DNA from: Actinomycetota bacterium | Lineage (GTDB): Bacteria; Actinomycetota; Geothermincolia; Geothermincolales; RBG-13-55-18 | Assembly (NCBI GenBank): GCA_014360655.1 | Contig: JACIXC010000015.1 | Span: forward strand, 20,881 to 84,880 | Reading direction: 5' to 3' | DNA length: 64,000 nucleotides | Part shown: positions 44,938-54,265 of the stretch, piece by piece | Position numbering within the stretch: the stretch's first letter is position 1 | How the letters are laid out: every line of letters starts with the position of its first letter | Translations under genes and position numbers: made by a program | The notes under the pieces: generated by a model | Database searches by the model: none | Told to the model about the DNA's origin: nothing | What the model saw: the letters and a program-made list of their open reading frames with translations, nothing else

Positions 44938-45957
44938 TTGTACCGGGTGATGGGAGCGCTCCTGGTAAGCCTGCTGGTGTGCATCTTCGGGATGCCCCTC
45001 TTCATCGGCTGGCTGCGGAAGCGCGGTATAGGTCAATACGTGAGGGAAGACGGCCCCCAGGCCCACCTGGCCAAGGAGGGGACGCCGACCATGGGAGGCG
45101 TGCTCATCGTCGTCTCCACCCTGGTCGGTTTCCTGCTCATGGCCGTGCGGTTGACCTCGGGGACGGGATTCGCCCTGGGCCTGGTCATCGTGGCCTGCGG
45201 CTTGCTCGGTTTCGCCGACGACGCCACCAAGCTACGCTACGCTCGCTCGCGCGGGCTGCGCGGCCGCACAAAGCTGTTCTGGCAACTGCTCATATCCATC
45301 GCCCTCGCCTACCTGGCGACCAGGCATTTCGGGGTGGACAGCAAGCTCTACTTCTTCCGCACCCAGAACGTTTTGTGCGACCTGGGCCCCTTCTATTTTC
45401 TTCTCGTCTTCCTGATGCTCATAGGCACGTCGAACGCGGTCAATCTCACCGACGGCCTGGACGGGCTCGCCTCCGGGACCACCATCCTGGTGATGACCGC
45501 CTACGTCCTCATCGCCTTCACGCAGTTCCGCAACCACCATTTCCTCTACCAGCACGTGCGGAGCTCGCTGGACATCGCCATCTTCGCCGGGGCCATGATG
45601 GGCAGCTGCGTGGGCTTTCTCTGGTGGAACGCGCCGCCGGCGAAGATATTCATGGGCGATACCGGGTCCCTGGCCCTGGGGGGGAGCCTGGCCACGGTGG
45701 CCGTTCTCTCCAAGACGGAGCTTCTCCTGCTGGTGCTGGGCGGCCTCTTCGTGCTCGAGGCCCTTTCTGTCATCATCCAGGTTCTCGTGTACAAGACCAG
45801 CCGGCGCCGGGTCTTCAGGATGGCACCCCTGCATCACCATTTCGAGCTCAAGGGGTGGTCGGAGGTGACCACCCTCATCAGGTTGTGGATAATCGCCGGC
45901 TTCTTCGTGGGGATCGGTTTTCTCGTTTTCTATATCAATTACGTGGGGGGGAAATGA
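44938..45957 (+). CDS. mraY: Phospho-N-acetylmuramoyl-pentapeptide transferase
   Basis: A 339-residue polytopic membrane enzyme (about ten hydrophobic segments) forming lipid I from UDP-MurNAc-pentapeptide and undecaprenyl phosphate. Motifs are EGTPTMGGV, GFADDATK, NAVNLTDGLDGLA, FMGDTGSLALGG and PLHHHFELKGW. The TTG at 44938 has GGAG 9 nt upstream and leaves the first membrane helix complete; GTG 44947 or ATG 44950 are close alternatives. There is a 74-nt gap from murF. Confidence 0.94.
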   Translation: MYRVMGALLVSLLVCIFGMPLFIGWLRKRGIGQYVREDGPQAHLAKEGTPTMGGVLIVVSTLVGFLLMAVRLTSGTGFALGLVIVACGLLGFADDATKLRYARSRGLRGRTKLFWQLLISIALAYLATRHFGVDSKLYFFRTQNVLCDLGPFYFLLVFLMLIGTSNAVNLTDGLDGLASGTTILVMTAYVLIAFTQFRNHHFLYQHVRSSLDIAIFAGAMMGSCVGFLWWNAPPAKIFMGDTGSLALGGSLATVAVLSKTELLLLVLGGLFVLEALSVIIQVLVYKTSRRRVFRMAPLHHHFELKGWSEVTTLIRLWIIAGFFVGIGFLVFYINYVGGK

Positions 45958-46012
45958 GCGAAACGGGACGCGGGCGTACAGACGCGCTGCGGTACGGATG
46001 CCGGGAGGAGCG

Positions 46013-47431
46013 TTGACGGTGGACGCCCTGGAGGGAGCGCGCCTGGTGCTGGTCGTGGGCCTGGGGGTGTCGGGCCGCGCGGCCTCGGACAGGCTGCTGC
46101 GCGAGGGAAAGAAGGTGAGGATAAACGACGTCTCCACGGGCGATGAGGTGCGGGAGGCGGCGCGGCAGTACGCCGCCAGGGGCGCCGAGGTCGTCCTCGG
46201 CCACCACCGGCCCGAGGTGCTGGAGGGGGTGGACCTTGTGGTGGTGAGCCCCGGCGTGCGGGGAAGGTCCACGTTGCTCCTGGAGGCGGAGGCCAGGGGG
46301 ATCCCGGTCTGGAGCGAGATCGAGCTGGCCTGCAGGTTCGCGCGCGGGCCGCTCATAGCCGTCACCGGCACCAACGGCAAGACGACGACGGTGAGCATGA
46401 TAGAGAGGATACTGGATCATGCCGGCATGGCCGCCATGGCGGCGGGCAACATCGGGCATCCCCTCATCGCCGCGGTGGAGGAGGCGGGGCCCGGGGACCC
46501 CCTGGTGGTGGAGGTCTCAAGCTTCCAGCTTTACTACACCCGTACCTTCCGCCCCACGGTGTCCGTGCTCCTCAACATTGCGGAAGACCACTTCGACTGG
46601 CACGCCGACCTCGCGGAGTACACGGCGGCCAAGAGCCGCATATGGATGAACCAAGGCCCGGAGGATAGTCTTGTGTGCAACCGCGATGATCCGCTGTGCC
46701 TGCGGGCCGTGCAGGGCGCCGCGGCCGAGATTTTATATTTTTCCAAGGAAGACATGGGGGAGGCGGGCGTTTTCCTCCGCCGGGGCACCCTCTACTGGCG
46801 CGCTCCCCGGCGCGGCGCTGAAGGCGGAGAGGCGCTTCCTTTCATGCGCGCCGAGGAACTGCCCCTGCCGGGGGCGCACAACCTGGAGAATGCCATGGCG
46901 GCCGTGGCCGCGGCGGCGGCGCTGGGGGTGAGCCCGAGGGCGGCGGGGGAGGCACTGCGCCTCTTCACGGGGCTCCCCCACCGCCTGCAGATGGTGGGGG
47001 AGATCGGGGGCGTGCGATTTTACGACGACTCCAAGGCCACCAATCCCCATGCCGCAACGCGGGCCCTGGGCGCCTTCAGGCAGCCCCTGCTGCTCATCCT
47101 GGGCGGGAGAAACAAGGGCCTTCCCTTCGACCAGCTCGCGCGCTTGCTGGAAGAGCGCTCGCGTGCGGGAGGGCTGAGGATGGTCTACGCGATAGGGGAG
47201 GCGGCGCAGGAGATAGCCGAGACGCTGCGCGGCGTGGGGCCGTCTCTGCCGCTGCGGCAGGCGGAGCGGCTCGAGGACGTCTTCTCCGACCTGCCGCGCA
47301 GGGCGAAGCCGGGGGACGTGGTCCTCTTCAGTCCCGCGTGCGCCTCCTTCGACCGCTACCGGGATTACAGGGAGCGCGGCAGGCATTTCCAGGAACTGGT
47401 AGAGGAGTACCGGAGGTCTCTTCATGGCTGA
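46013..47431 (+). CDS. murD: UDP-MurNAc-L-Ala:D-Glu ligase MurD
   Basis: A 472-residue Mur ligase. It has an N-terminal Rossmann-like domain (LVVGLGVSGRAAS), SPGVRG, ATP loop VTGTNGKTTTV, VEVSSFQL, NIAEDHFDWH, PGAHNLENAMAAVAAA, DDSKATNPHA and the C-terminal SPACASFDRYRDYRERG, all MurD hallmarks. The start is TTG 46013, with GGAGG 4 nt upstream; ATG 45998 lacks a site and GTG 46019 is possible. It overlaps ftsW by 8 nt. Confidence 0.95.
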   Translation: MTVDALEGARLVLVVGLGVSGRAASDRLLREGKKVRINDVSTGDEVREAARQYAARGAEVVLGHHRPEVLEGVDLVVVSPGVRGRSTLLLEAEARGIPVWSEIELACRFARGPLIAVTGTNGKTTTVSMIERILDHAGMAAMAAGNIGHPLIAAVEEAGPGDPLVVEVSSFQLYYTRTFRPTVSVLLNIAEDHFDWHADLAEYTAAKSRIWMNQGPEDSLVCNRDDPLCLRAVQGAAAEILYFSKEDMGEAGVFLRRGTLYWRAPRRGAEGGEALPFMRAEELPLPGAHNLENAMAAVAAAAALGVSPRAAGEALRLFTGLPHRLQMVGEIGGVRFYDDSKATNPHAATRALGAFRQPLLLILGGRNKGLPFDQLARLLEERSRAGGLRMVYAIGEAAQEIAETLRGVGPSLPLRQAERLEDVFSDLPRRAKPGDVVLFSPACASFDRYRDYRERGRHFQELVEEYRRSLHG

Positions 47432-48803
47432 TCGCCAGCATGCACGCGCGGAACGCGACAGGGCCCAGCGCCCCCCGCAGGCCCTGGTGGATGCGAGGCG
47501 GCGCAAGGCGGAGAGGGAGACGGCAGGGAGGGGGGTTTCCGGGGCGCAAACCCTCGGGCGCAAGGTGGTACCGCTCGAGAAAAGGGCGAGGAGAACGCGC
47601 AAGGCGGGACTCACCGGCACCGACTACACCCTGCTGTCCCTGGTCATCCTCATGTCCCTCTACGGGATGGTGATGATCTTCTCGGCGAGCTCCGGATCCG
47701 CGCTGCACCACTACGGCTCCAGCTACTACTTCCTCGTGCGGCAGGCCGCATGGTTCGGGGTGGGGATGGTTGCCCTGGCCGCGCTGGCCAGCATGGACTA
47801 CCGCAAGCTCCTGAAGGCGTCGCCGTTGCTGGTGATCGTCTCGCTGGCGGCGCTTGCCGCCGTGCTCGCCCTCGGCAAGGAGGTTTACGGGTCCAAGCGC
47901 TCCCTGGTCCTGGGGCCGCTGGTCATCCAGCCCTCGGAGCTGACCAAGATGTCCCTGCTGCTCTTCGCCGTCTACTGGTACGGGCGCAAGAAGGCGAGCC
48001 TGGAGAGCTGGCGGGAGATATTCTTTCCCGTGCTCGCCGTCACCGCGGCCGCCTGCCTGCTGATCATCCTCGAGCCCGACCTCGGGAGCATGCTCATCGC
48101 GGGGCTTTCCGCTTTCACCGTCCTTTATCTTGCTGGCGCGAAGCGGGGGAAGGTCTTCGTACTGGCAGTGTCGAGCCTGGGCCTCACGCTTCTTTTCATC
48201 CGCATTTCCCATTACCGCTGGAACCGTTTCCTCGCCTTCCTGGATCCATGGAGCGCTCCGCGCGAGGGGGGGTTCCACATCATCCAGTCCCTGCTGGCCC
48301 TGGGTTCGGGGAGGGTAGCCGGCCTGGGGCTGGGCATGAGCCGCCAGAAGTTCTTCTACCTTCCCAACGCGCACACCGATTTCATCTTCTCCATCATCGG
48401 GGAGGAGCTTGGACTGGTGGGTTCCCTCACCGTCGTCGGCCTCTTCGCCGTCTTCATCTACCTGGGGCTTAAGATAGCACGGGGGGCGGAAGACGGTTTC
48501 GGGCGCTTGCTGGCCATGGGCATCACGTGCGTCATCGGCGCGCAGGCCCTGGTCAACATGGGGGCCGCCTGCGGGGTGATGCCCATCACGGGAATAACCC
48601 TCCCTTTCTTCAGCTACGGGGGGTCGTCCCTGGTGATCTGCCTCTGCCTGGCCGGTATACTCATAAGCGTTTCCCGGCACGGCGGTAAGGCCGGGCCGGG
48701 AGCGGACAGGAGGAGACGACGTGAGAGTGGCGATTTGCGGCGGGGGAACCGGAGGCCACCTTCACCCCCTGCTCGCGGTGGCAGAGGAGCTCGCATCGCT
48801 TGA
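47424..48803 (+). CDS. ftsW: Lipid II polymerase FtsW (SEDS family)
   Basis: A 459-residue protein with a basic cytoplasmic N-terminus of about 65 residues and about ten membrane segments. SEDS markers are MIFSASSGSAL, VIQPSELTKMS, ILEPDLGSML (catalytic Asp region), AHTDFIFSIIGEELG, GITLPFFSYGGSS. The C-terminal 28 residues (rich in Arg, Gly and Pro) are encoded within the first 83 nt of murG in another frame, an unusually long overlap. It polymerises septal glycan with FtsI. Confidence 0.94.
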   Translation: MADRQHARAERDRAQRPPQALVDARRRKAERETAGRGVSGAQTLGRKVVPLEKRARRTRKAGLTGTDYTLLSLVILMSLYGMVMIFSASSGSALHHYGSSYYFLVRQAAWFGVGMVALAALASMDYRKLLKASPLLVIVSLAALAAVLALGKEVYGSKRSLVLGPLVIQPSELTKMSLLLFAVYWYGRKKASLESWREIFFPVLAVTAAACLLIILEPDLGSMLIAGLSAFTVLYLAGAKRGKVFVLAVSSLGLTLLFIRISHYRWNRFLAFLDPWSAPREGGFHIIQSLLALGSGRVAGLGLGMSRQKFFYLPNAHTDFIFSIIGEELGLVGSLTVVGLFAVFIYLGLKIARGAEDGFGRLLAMGITCVIGAQALVNMGAACGVMPITGITLPFFSYGGSSLVICLCLAGILISVSRHGGKAGPGADRRRRRESGDLRRGNRRPPSPPARGGRGARIA

Positions 48804-49824
48804 GGGAACGGAGGTGACCCTCTATCTCAACCGCAAGTCACCCGCGGCGGCCGCGATGCCGCGCTGCCGGGTGGTGGTGTTGCGGGTGAGCGGCTTTGCA
48901 CGCAGCCTGCGCTGGAGGAACGTGCGGGCGGCACGCGAGCTCGCCGGCGCCTTGCTGGAGTGCCGGCGCGACATGCGCCGCGCGCGACCGCAGGTGGCGC
49001 TGGCTTTCGGGGGTTACGCCAGCCTCCCGGGGGCCCTTGCCGCGTTGAGCCTGCGGGTGCCCCTGGTGATACACGAGCAGAACGTGATACCCGGCCTGGC
49101 CAACCGCCTGCTGGCCCCACTGGCCCGGGTGATCACCGTCTCCTTCGCGGAAACCCTCGCGGCGCGCCCTCGCTGGCGCGGGAAGGCGGTGGTAACCGGA
49201 AACCCCCTGCTCAGGAGGGGGGATGGGGGCGGGGAAGAGGACCCCTACCGCCACTTCGGGCTGGAGGAAGGGAGGAAGACGCTGGCGGTGGTGGGCGGCA
49301 GCCAGGGCGCGGCCTCGTTGAACCGTGCGGTGCTGGAAGCCCTTCCCGCCTGGAAGGACCGGGAAGACCTGCAGGTCCTGCACGCGGTGGGCAGGGACAA
49401 GTACCAGGATTTCATGGCCGAGGTGGCGAAAGTGGACTACGGGGGTCTGATATACCGGCCCCTTGCTTTCGTGGAGCGCATGGACCTCCTCTACCGGGTG
49501 GCGGACCTGGTGGTGTGCAGGGCCGGAGCGTCGACCGTCGCCGAGCTGGCGGAGGCGGGGAGAGGGGCGATACTTGTCCCCTATCCCCACGCGACCGCCT
49601 CGCACCAGGACGCCAACGCGGAGGTGCTGCGCCGTTGCGGCGCCGCCGTGGTGGTCCCCGACGGTGAGCTGGACGGCGGGCGCCTGCGGGAGGAGGTGGA
49701 GAGGTTGCTGGGAGAGGAAGGAAGGTTGCGCGAGATGGGAGAGGCGGCGCGACGGGAGGCGAGGCCGCTGGCCGCCTCGCACGTGGCCGAAACGGCGCTT
49801 GCCCTGGTCGGGGAGGGGAGATGA
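48721..49824 (+). CDS. murG: UDP-GlcNAc:lipid I transferase MurG
   Basis: A 367-residue GT-B enzyme making lipid II. It has CGGGTGGHLHPLLAVA at the N-terminus, FGGYASLPGALAA, IHEQNVIPGLANR, VVGGSQGAASLN, CRAGASTVAELAEAG and PYPHATASHQDANA. The GTG start has AGGAGGAG 5 nt upstream and sits 83 nt before the end of ftsW. It overlaps murC by 4 nt. Confidence 0.96.
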   Translation: MRVAICGGGTGGHLHPLLAVAEELASLEGTEVTLYLNRKSPAAAAMPRCRVVVLRVSGFARSLRWRNVRAARELAGALLECRRDMRRARPQVALAFGGYASLPGALAALSLRVPLVIHEQNVIPGLANRLLAPLARVITVSFAETLAARPRWRGKAVVTGNPLLRRGDGGGEEDPYRHFGLEEGRKTLAVVGGSQGAASLNRAVLEALPAWKDREDLQVLHAVGRDKYQDFMAEVAKVDYGGLIYRPLAFVERMDLLYRVADLVVCRAGASTVAELAEAGRGAILVPYPHATASHQDANAEVLRRCGAAVVVPDGELDGGRLREEVERLLGEEGRLREMGEAARREARPLAASHVAETALALVGEGR

Positions 49825-51215
49825 CTTCCCCCGGGAGGGTCCACTTCATCGGCATCGGGGGCGCGGGTATGAGCGCCATCGCCGCGGTTCTCCTGGCCAG
49901 GGGGGTGGAGGTTACCGGCTCCGACCTCAAGGAATCCCGCAACACGGCGCACCTCGGGGAGCTGGGCGCGAGGATATGCATAGGCCACCGGCCGGAAAAC
50001 GTGGAGGGGGCGGACCTGGTGGTGGTCTCCTCAGCGGTGCCCGAGGGGAACCGGGAGCTGGCGCGCGCCCGCGAGCTGGGTCTGCCGGTGCTTCCCCGCG
50101 CGGCCATGCTCGCGCGTATCATGGAGGAGGGAAAGGGTATCGCGGTGGCGGGCACACACGGCAAGACCACCACCACCTCCATGGTGGCCATGATCCTGGA
50201 TCAGGCGGGGATGGATCCCACCTACGTGGTGGGCGGCGAGTTGAACGACGTGGGAAGCAACGCCCACGCCGGCAAGGGCGGGTACGTGGTGGCGGAGGCG
50301 GACGAGAGCGACGGGTCCTTTCTCCTCCTGAAGCCCTGGGCCGCCGTCGTCACCAACGTCGAGGCGGACCACCTGGATTTCTTCCGTGAACCGGGCATGG
50401 TGAGGGAATATTTCGCGCGCTTCGTATCCCGGGTCTCCCCGCACGGCATGGTGGTCCTCGGGGGAGACGACGCGGGCGCGCGCTCCCTGCTGGGCCTGAG
50501 CGGGGCCACGGAGATAACCTTCGGGGAGGGCGGGGAGAACGACTACCGCTTCCGGGACCTGCGGCTCTTCGCGGGCGGTAGTTCCTTCCGGGTCCTTTGC
50601 CGGGGCGAGGAGCTCGGCGAAGTGCGACTGGAGATACCTGGATTGCACAACGTGTACAACGCCTTGGCGGCGGCCGCCCTCGCCCACGCCATGGGGGTGG
50701 GTTTTCCCGTCATCGCGAAAGCCCTCGCTTCCTTCCGCGGCGTGCGGCGCCGTTACCAGAGGGTGGGCGAGGTGGGCGGAGTGCGTATCGTGGACGATTA
50801 CGCCCACCATCCCTCCGAGGTCATCTCCACGCTGCAGGCCGCGGCCATGGAGAGGGAACGGCGGCTGGTCTGCCTCTTTCAACCCCATCGCTATTCGCGC
50901 ACGGCGGCGCTGTGGAGGGATTTCGGCAGGGCTTTCTCCCATGCCGACCTGCTCATTCTCACCGATGTCTATGCCGCGGGCGAGGACCCCTTGCCGGGAG
51001 TGGACGGCAAGCTCATCCTCAACGCCGTGCTGGAGGAGGAACCCGCCAAGCAGGTGGTTTACGTCCCGAGGAGGTCGTCGCTGGGCGAGGCGGCGTTGCG
51101 TTTCATCCGCCCCGGAGACCTCGTCCTGACCATGGGCGCGGGAGATATATCCCTCTGCGCCACCGAGATCGCCCGTCTTCTGCAGGAAAGGGAGGAAGCG
51201 ATTGGCCGGGGATGA
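49821..51215 (+). CDS. murC: UDP-MurNAc:L-Ala ligase MurC
   Basis: A 464-residue Mur ligase for the first stem residue. It has HFIGIGGAGMSAIA, SDLKESRNT, AVAGTHGKTTTTSM (ATP loop with the MurC-type His), EADESDGSF, NVEADHLDFF, GLHNVYNALAAAALA, DDYAHHPSEV and FQPHRYSRT. It overlaps murG (ATGA) and murB (14 nt). Confidence 0.96.
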   Translation: MTSPGRVHFIGIGGAGMSAIAAVLLARGVEVTGSDLKESRNTAHLGELGARICIGHRPENVEGADLVVVSSAVPEGNRELARARELGLPVLPRAAMLARIMEEGKGIAVAGTHGKTTTTSMVAMILDQAGMDPTYVVGGELNDVGSNAHAGKGGYVVAEADESDGSFLLLKPWAAVVTNVEADHLDFFREPGMVREYFARFVSRVSPHGMVVLGGDDAGARSLLGLSGATEITFGEGGENDYRFRDLRLFAGGSSFRVLCRGEELGEVRLEIPGLHNVYNALAAAALAHAMGVGFPVIAKALASFRGVRRRYQRVGEVGGVRIVDDYAHHPSEVISTLQAAAMERERRLVCLFQPHRYSRTAALWRDFGRAFSHADLLILTDVYAAGEDPLPGVDGKLILNAVLEEEPAKQVVYVPRRSSLGEAALRFIRPGDLVLTMGAGDISLCATEIARLLQEREEAIGRG

Positions 51216-52161
51216 GCGCGGGGAGCGCGCCCTCGCCGTGAAGGGCAGGCTCGAGGGAAGGCTGAAGGGGTGGTTGAAGGAGAGACTCCCCATGTCCGGA
51301 CTCACCTCCTTCCGCATCGGCGGGCCGGCGGACGTGGTGGTCATGCCCAAGGGGAGGGAAGATCTCGCGCTGGTGGCGAGGGCCCTGGTAGAGGAGGGAG
51401 CGGATTTCCTTGTCGTGGGAAGGGGGAGCAACCTCTTGGTCAGCGACGAGGGCTTCCGCGGAGTGGTGTTGTTGCTCTCGCGCGGCATGAGGAGGATACG
51501 CGTGAAGGGTAAATATGAGGTTGAGGTAGAAAGCGGTTGCGACCTCAACGCGCTGATAAGGTTTTGCACGGAATACGGGATGTCCGGCCTGGAGAAGCTT
51601 GCGGGCATTCCGGGAAGCGTGGGCGGCGCGGTACGCATGAACGCGGGCGCCCTGGGGACGTCCATCGGGGAGCGGGTCAGTGAGATAAGGCTCCTGCGGC
51701 TGGGGGAGGGGGGCGTGGACGAGGTGAGCCTGGGACGGCGGGAAGCCGCCTTCGCTTACCGCGAAGCCCGCGGGCTGGGAAGTCGGGACATCGTCTACGA
51801 GGTCGTCCTCGAGCTCGAGGAGGGGGAGAAGGAGAAGGTGCGGAGAAGATGCGAGGAGGCGATCTCCTGGCGCAGGGAGAGACAGCCCCTGGGACAGCCT
51901 TCGGCGGGGAGCGTGTTCCTCAACCCCGAGGGAGGTGCGGCGGGGGAGATCATCGAGAGGTGCGGGTTGAAGGGAGCGCGGGTGGGTGACGCCATGGTCT
52001 CGCCCGTGCATGCCAACTTCATCGTCAACGTGGGCAGTGCCTCCGCCGCGGACGTGCGCGGCCTGATCACGAAGATAAAGGAGGAAGTGCTGCGCCGCGA
52101 GGGAGTGGAGCTGCGCGAGGAGATCGTCATGGTGGGCTTCGCGGAGGGCGGGGGAGGATGA
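51202..52161 (+). CDS. murB: UDP-N-acetylenolpyruvylglucosamine reductase MurB
   Basis: A 319-residue FAD enzyme reducing UDP-GlcNAc-enolpyruvate to UDP-MurNAc. It has TSFRIGGPADV, VVGRGSNLLVSDEGF, GIPGSVGGAVRMNAGA and QPSAGSVFLNP (active-site Ser). It is the short form without the E. coli-type extra loop. The TTG start has GGGAGG 6 nt upstream and overlaps murC by 14 nt. Confidence 0.95.
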   Translation: MAGDERGERALAVKGRLEGRLKGWLKERLPMSGLTSFRIGGPADVVVMPKGREDLALVARALVEEGADFLVVGRGSNLLVSDEGFRGVVLLLSRGMRRIRVKGKYEVEVESGCDLNALIRFCTEYGMSGLEKLAGIPGSVGGAVRMNAGALGTSIGERVSEIRLLRLGEGGVDEVSLGRREAAFAYREARGLGSRDIVYEVVLELEEGEKEKVRRRCEEAISWRRERQPLGQPSAGSVFLNPEGGAAGEIIERCGLKGARVGDAMVSPVHANFIVNVGSASAADVRGLITKIKEEVLRREGVELREEIVMVGFAEGGGG

Positions 52162-53147
52162 AGAGGATAGCGGTCCTCATGGGCGGGCTTTCCAGGGAGC
52201 GGGAGGTTTCCCTGCGCTCGGGAGTGGCCGTCGCGGCGGCCCTGAGGGGGCTGGGCCACGAGGTGCGGGAGGTGGACCTGGGGCCGTCGGCGGTGGAGCA
52301 GTTGCTGGCGTTGCAAGGGGAGGTGGACGCGGCCTTCCTCGCCCTGCACGGGCGCCTGGGGGAAGACGGCACCGTGCAGGGGCTCCTGGAGCTCCTCGCC
52401 ATCCCCTATACCGGCTCCGGCGTCCTGGCCAGCGCGCTGGCCATGGACAAGCGCATGTCCAAGCAGGTCTTCCGGGCCCACGGCATCCCGGTCGCGGACG
52501 ACGTGAGCATAAGCGCGGCGGAGATAACCGCGTGCGGCGCGGGGCGGGTCGCGGAAGGGATCGCGGTCGACCTCGGCTTCCCCTGTATCGTGAAGCCGAA
52601 CTGCGAGGGCTCCACCCTGGGCATCTTTCGCGCGCGCAACGTGGAGGAGCTGGAAGAGGCCCTGGAAGGCGCCCTCGCTTTCGACCGCCTGCTGCTGGTG
52701 GAGAGGTATATCGAGGGGAGGGAGATGACGGTCGGCCTTCTGGGGGAGGAGCCGCTGGCGCTGCCCGTCCTGGAAGTCGTTGCCAGCAAGGGGATCTACG
52801 ACTACGAGTGCAAGTACACCTCGGGAATGACCGAGTACATCGTGCCCGCTCCCATCCCGGAGAGCCTCTCCCTCGAGCTGCAGAGGCTGGCGGTGCGCGC
52901 CCACGCCGCCCTCGGCTGCGAGGGGATGTCCCGCGTTGATTTCATGGTGGACGGGGACGGGAACCCCTACTGTCTCGAGGTGAACACCATTCCGGGCATG
53001 ACCGAGTTGAGCCTGGTGCCGAAGGCCGCGGCCGCCGCGGGGTATTCCTTCGCCGACGTGGTGGAGATGATCCTTTCCACCGCGCGCCTCAAGGTGGACC
53101 GCGAGGCGTGCGAGGGGGATGCGCGGAAAGGAGAAGGGGCATCGTGA
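52158..53147 (+). CDS. ddl: D-alanine-D-alanine ligase
   Basis: A 329-residue ATP-grasp ligase supplying D-Ala-D-Ala for MurF. It has VLMGGLSREREVSLRSG, FLALHGRLGEDGTVQG, PYTGSGVLASALAMDK, VKPNCEGSTLGIF, YDYECKYTSG (Tyr of the D-Ala:D-Ala specific loop) and LEVNTIPGMTELSL. The KY of the omega loop argues for alanine rather than lactate specificity. It overlaps murB and ftsQ by 4 nt each. Confidence 0.95.
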   Translation: MKRIAVLMGGLSREREVSLRSGVAVAAALRGLGHEVREVDLGPSAVEQLLALQGEVDAAFLALHGRLGEDGTVQGLLELLAIPYTGSGVLASALAMDKRMSKQVFRAHGIPVADDVSISAAEITACGAGRVAEGIAVDLGFPCIVKPNCEGSTLGIFRARNVEELEEALEGALAFDRLLLVERYIEGREMTVGLLGEEPLALPVLEVVASKGIYDYECKYTSGMTEYIVPAPIPESLSLELQRLAVRAHAALGCEGMSRVDFMVDGDGNPYCLEVNTIPGMTELSLVPKAAAAAGYSFADVVEMILSTARLKVDREACEGDARKGEGAS

Positions 53148-54265
53148 GCGCCGGCCGTTACGCGCAGAAGAGGGGGGAGACGCGGTCGCGCCGTGGCGGG
53201 CGCGTGGAGGCCGCGCCGGGTGCGGCGCGTGCGGCGGGAACGGCGAAGGTCGGGACTGGCGCCGGGGGGGCGAGGAAGGGAGCCGCGGGCAGGACCTTCC
53301 AGGAGATGGCGGCCCCGGGAAGGGACGGACGGGGCGGGCTCTTCGTCGTGGAGGGCGGAAGGGGTGACGGCAAAAGGCGGGGCGGGGACGGAAGGAGGGG
53401 AAAAGGGGGAAAGGGAACCGGCGCTGCCCGACGCCCCACGGGTTCCGGGCGCCCGGAAACCCGGCCCCTTGCCGGAAGCCCCCGGAAGGCGGCGACGGTG
53501 GCCTCCCCCGGGAAGCCCGAGGAGAGGGAGGGGGCGGAGAAAAGGGAAAAGGGTTCCCGTTTTCGGGTGAGAACGGCCCTGGCGGCGCTGCTCCTCGCCT
53601 CCCTTGCCCTCATGCTGTGGGTCTACATGTACACGGGAGTGCTCAACGTCGCCGAGGTGGAGGTGAGGGGTAACCAAAGGCTGGATGCCGGCTACCTGCG
53701 CGCGCTTTCGGGCGTCACCTCGCGGACCCACCTGCTGAGGATGGACGTGAAGGCGGTGGAGAGGGCGCTCCTCTCCGAGCCCTACGTGGCGGAGGCGAGG
53801 GTCAGCCGGCGCTTTCCGCGCACGGTGGTCCTGGAGGTGCGCGAGAAAGAGCCCCTGGGGGTGGTGAGGCAGAACGGGAAGTACCACCTGGTCGACGGGG
53901 AGGGGATGGTCCTGGAGAGCCGCGACGAGCGCGAGGGCGGATTGGTGGAGTTCCCGTGCCGCGAGAACCAGTGCCTTTACCCGGGCGTGCGGCTCGAGGA
54001 CGCGTGCTTCCCGCAGTTCGCCGCTGTGATCCGCGACATGCCGGGTGCCCTTCGCGGGGCGGCGGAAACGGTGGACTTCCTGGAGGGAGAGGGGCTTGTC
54101 CTCCATGCGGGGGGAACCAGGATCATCCTCGGGGGCGCGGACGAGCTGGCGCGCAAGCTCGAGATCGCCTGGCTCGCGTTGCAGGAGATGACAGCCCGTT
54201 ACGGCCGGCTGGCATACATAGACGTCACCTATCCCGACCACCCCGCCATGATGCAGGCGGAGTGA
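53144..54265 (+). CDS. ftsQ: Cell division protein FtsQ with long basic N-terminus
   Basis: A 373-residue bitopic protein. Residues 1-140 are a low-complexity cytoplasmic tail rich in Gly, Arg, Lys and Ala with no fold I recognise. One membrane segment (about 145-165, LAALLLASLALMLWVYMY) follows, then a POTRA domain (LNVAEVEVRGNQRLDAGYLRAL, then EPYVAEARVSRRFPRTV) and the FtsQ/DivIB beta domain to the end. It scaffolds FtsL/FtsB and FtsW/FtsI. GTG start overlaps the ddl stop, with GGAG upstream. Confidence 0.92.
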   Translation: MSAGRYAQKRGETRSRRGGRVEAAPGAARAAGTAKVGTGAGGARKGAAGRTFQEMAAPGRDGRGGLFVVEGGRGDGKRRGGDGRRGKGGKGTGAARRPTGSGRPETRPLAGSPRKAATVASPGKPEEREGAEKREKGSRFRVRTALAALLLASLALMLWVYMYTGVLNVAEVEVRGNQRLDAGYLRALSGVTSRTHLLRMDVKAVERALLSEPYVAEARVSRRFPRTVVLEVREKEPLGVVRQNGKYHLVDGEGMVLESRDEREGGLVEFPCRENQCLYPGVRLEDACFPQFAAVIRDMPGALRGAAETVDFLEGEGLVLHAGGTRIILGGADELARKLEIAWLALQEMTARYGRLAYIDVTYPDHPAMMQAE

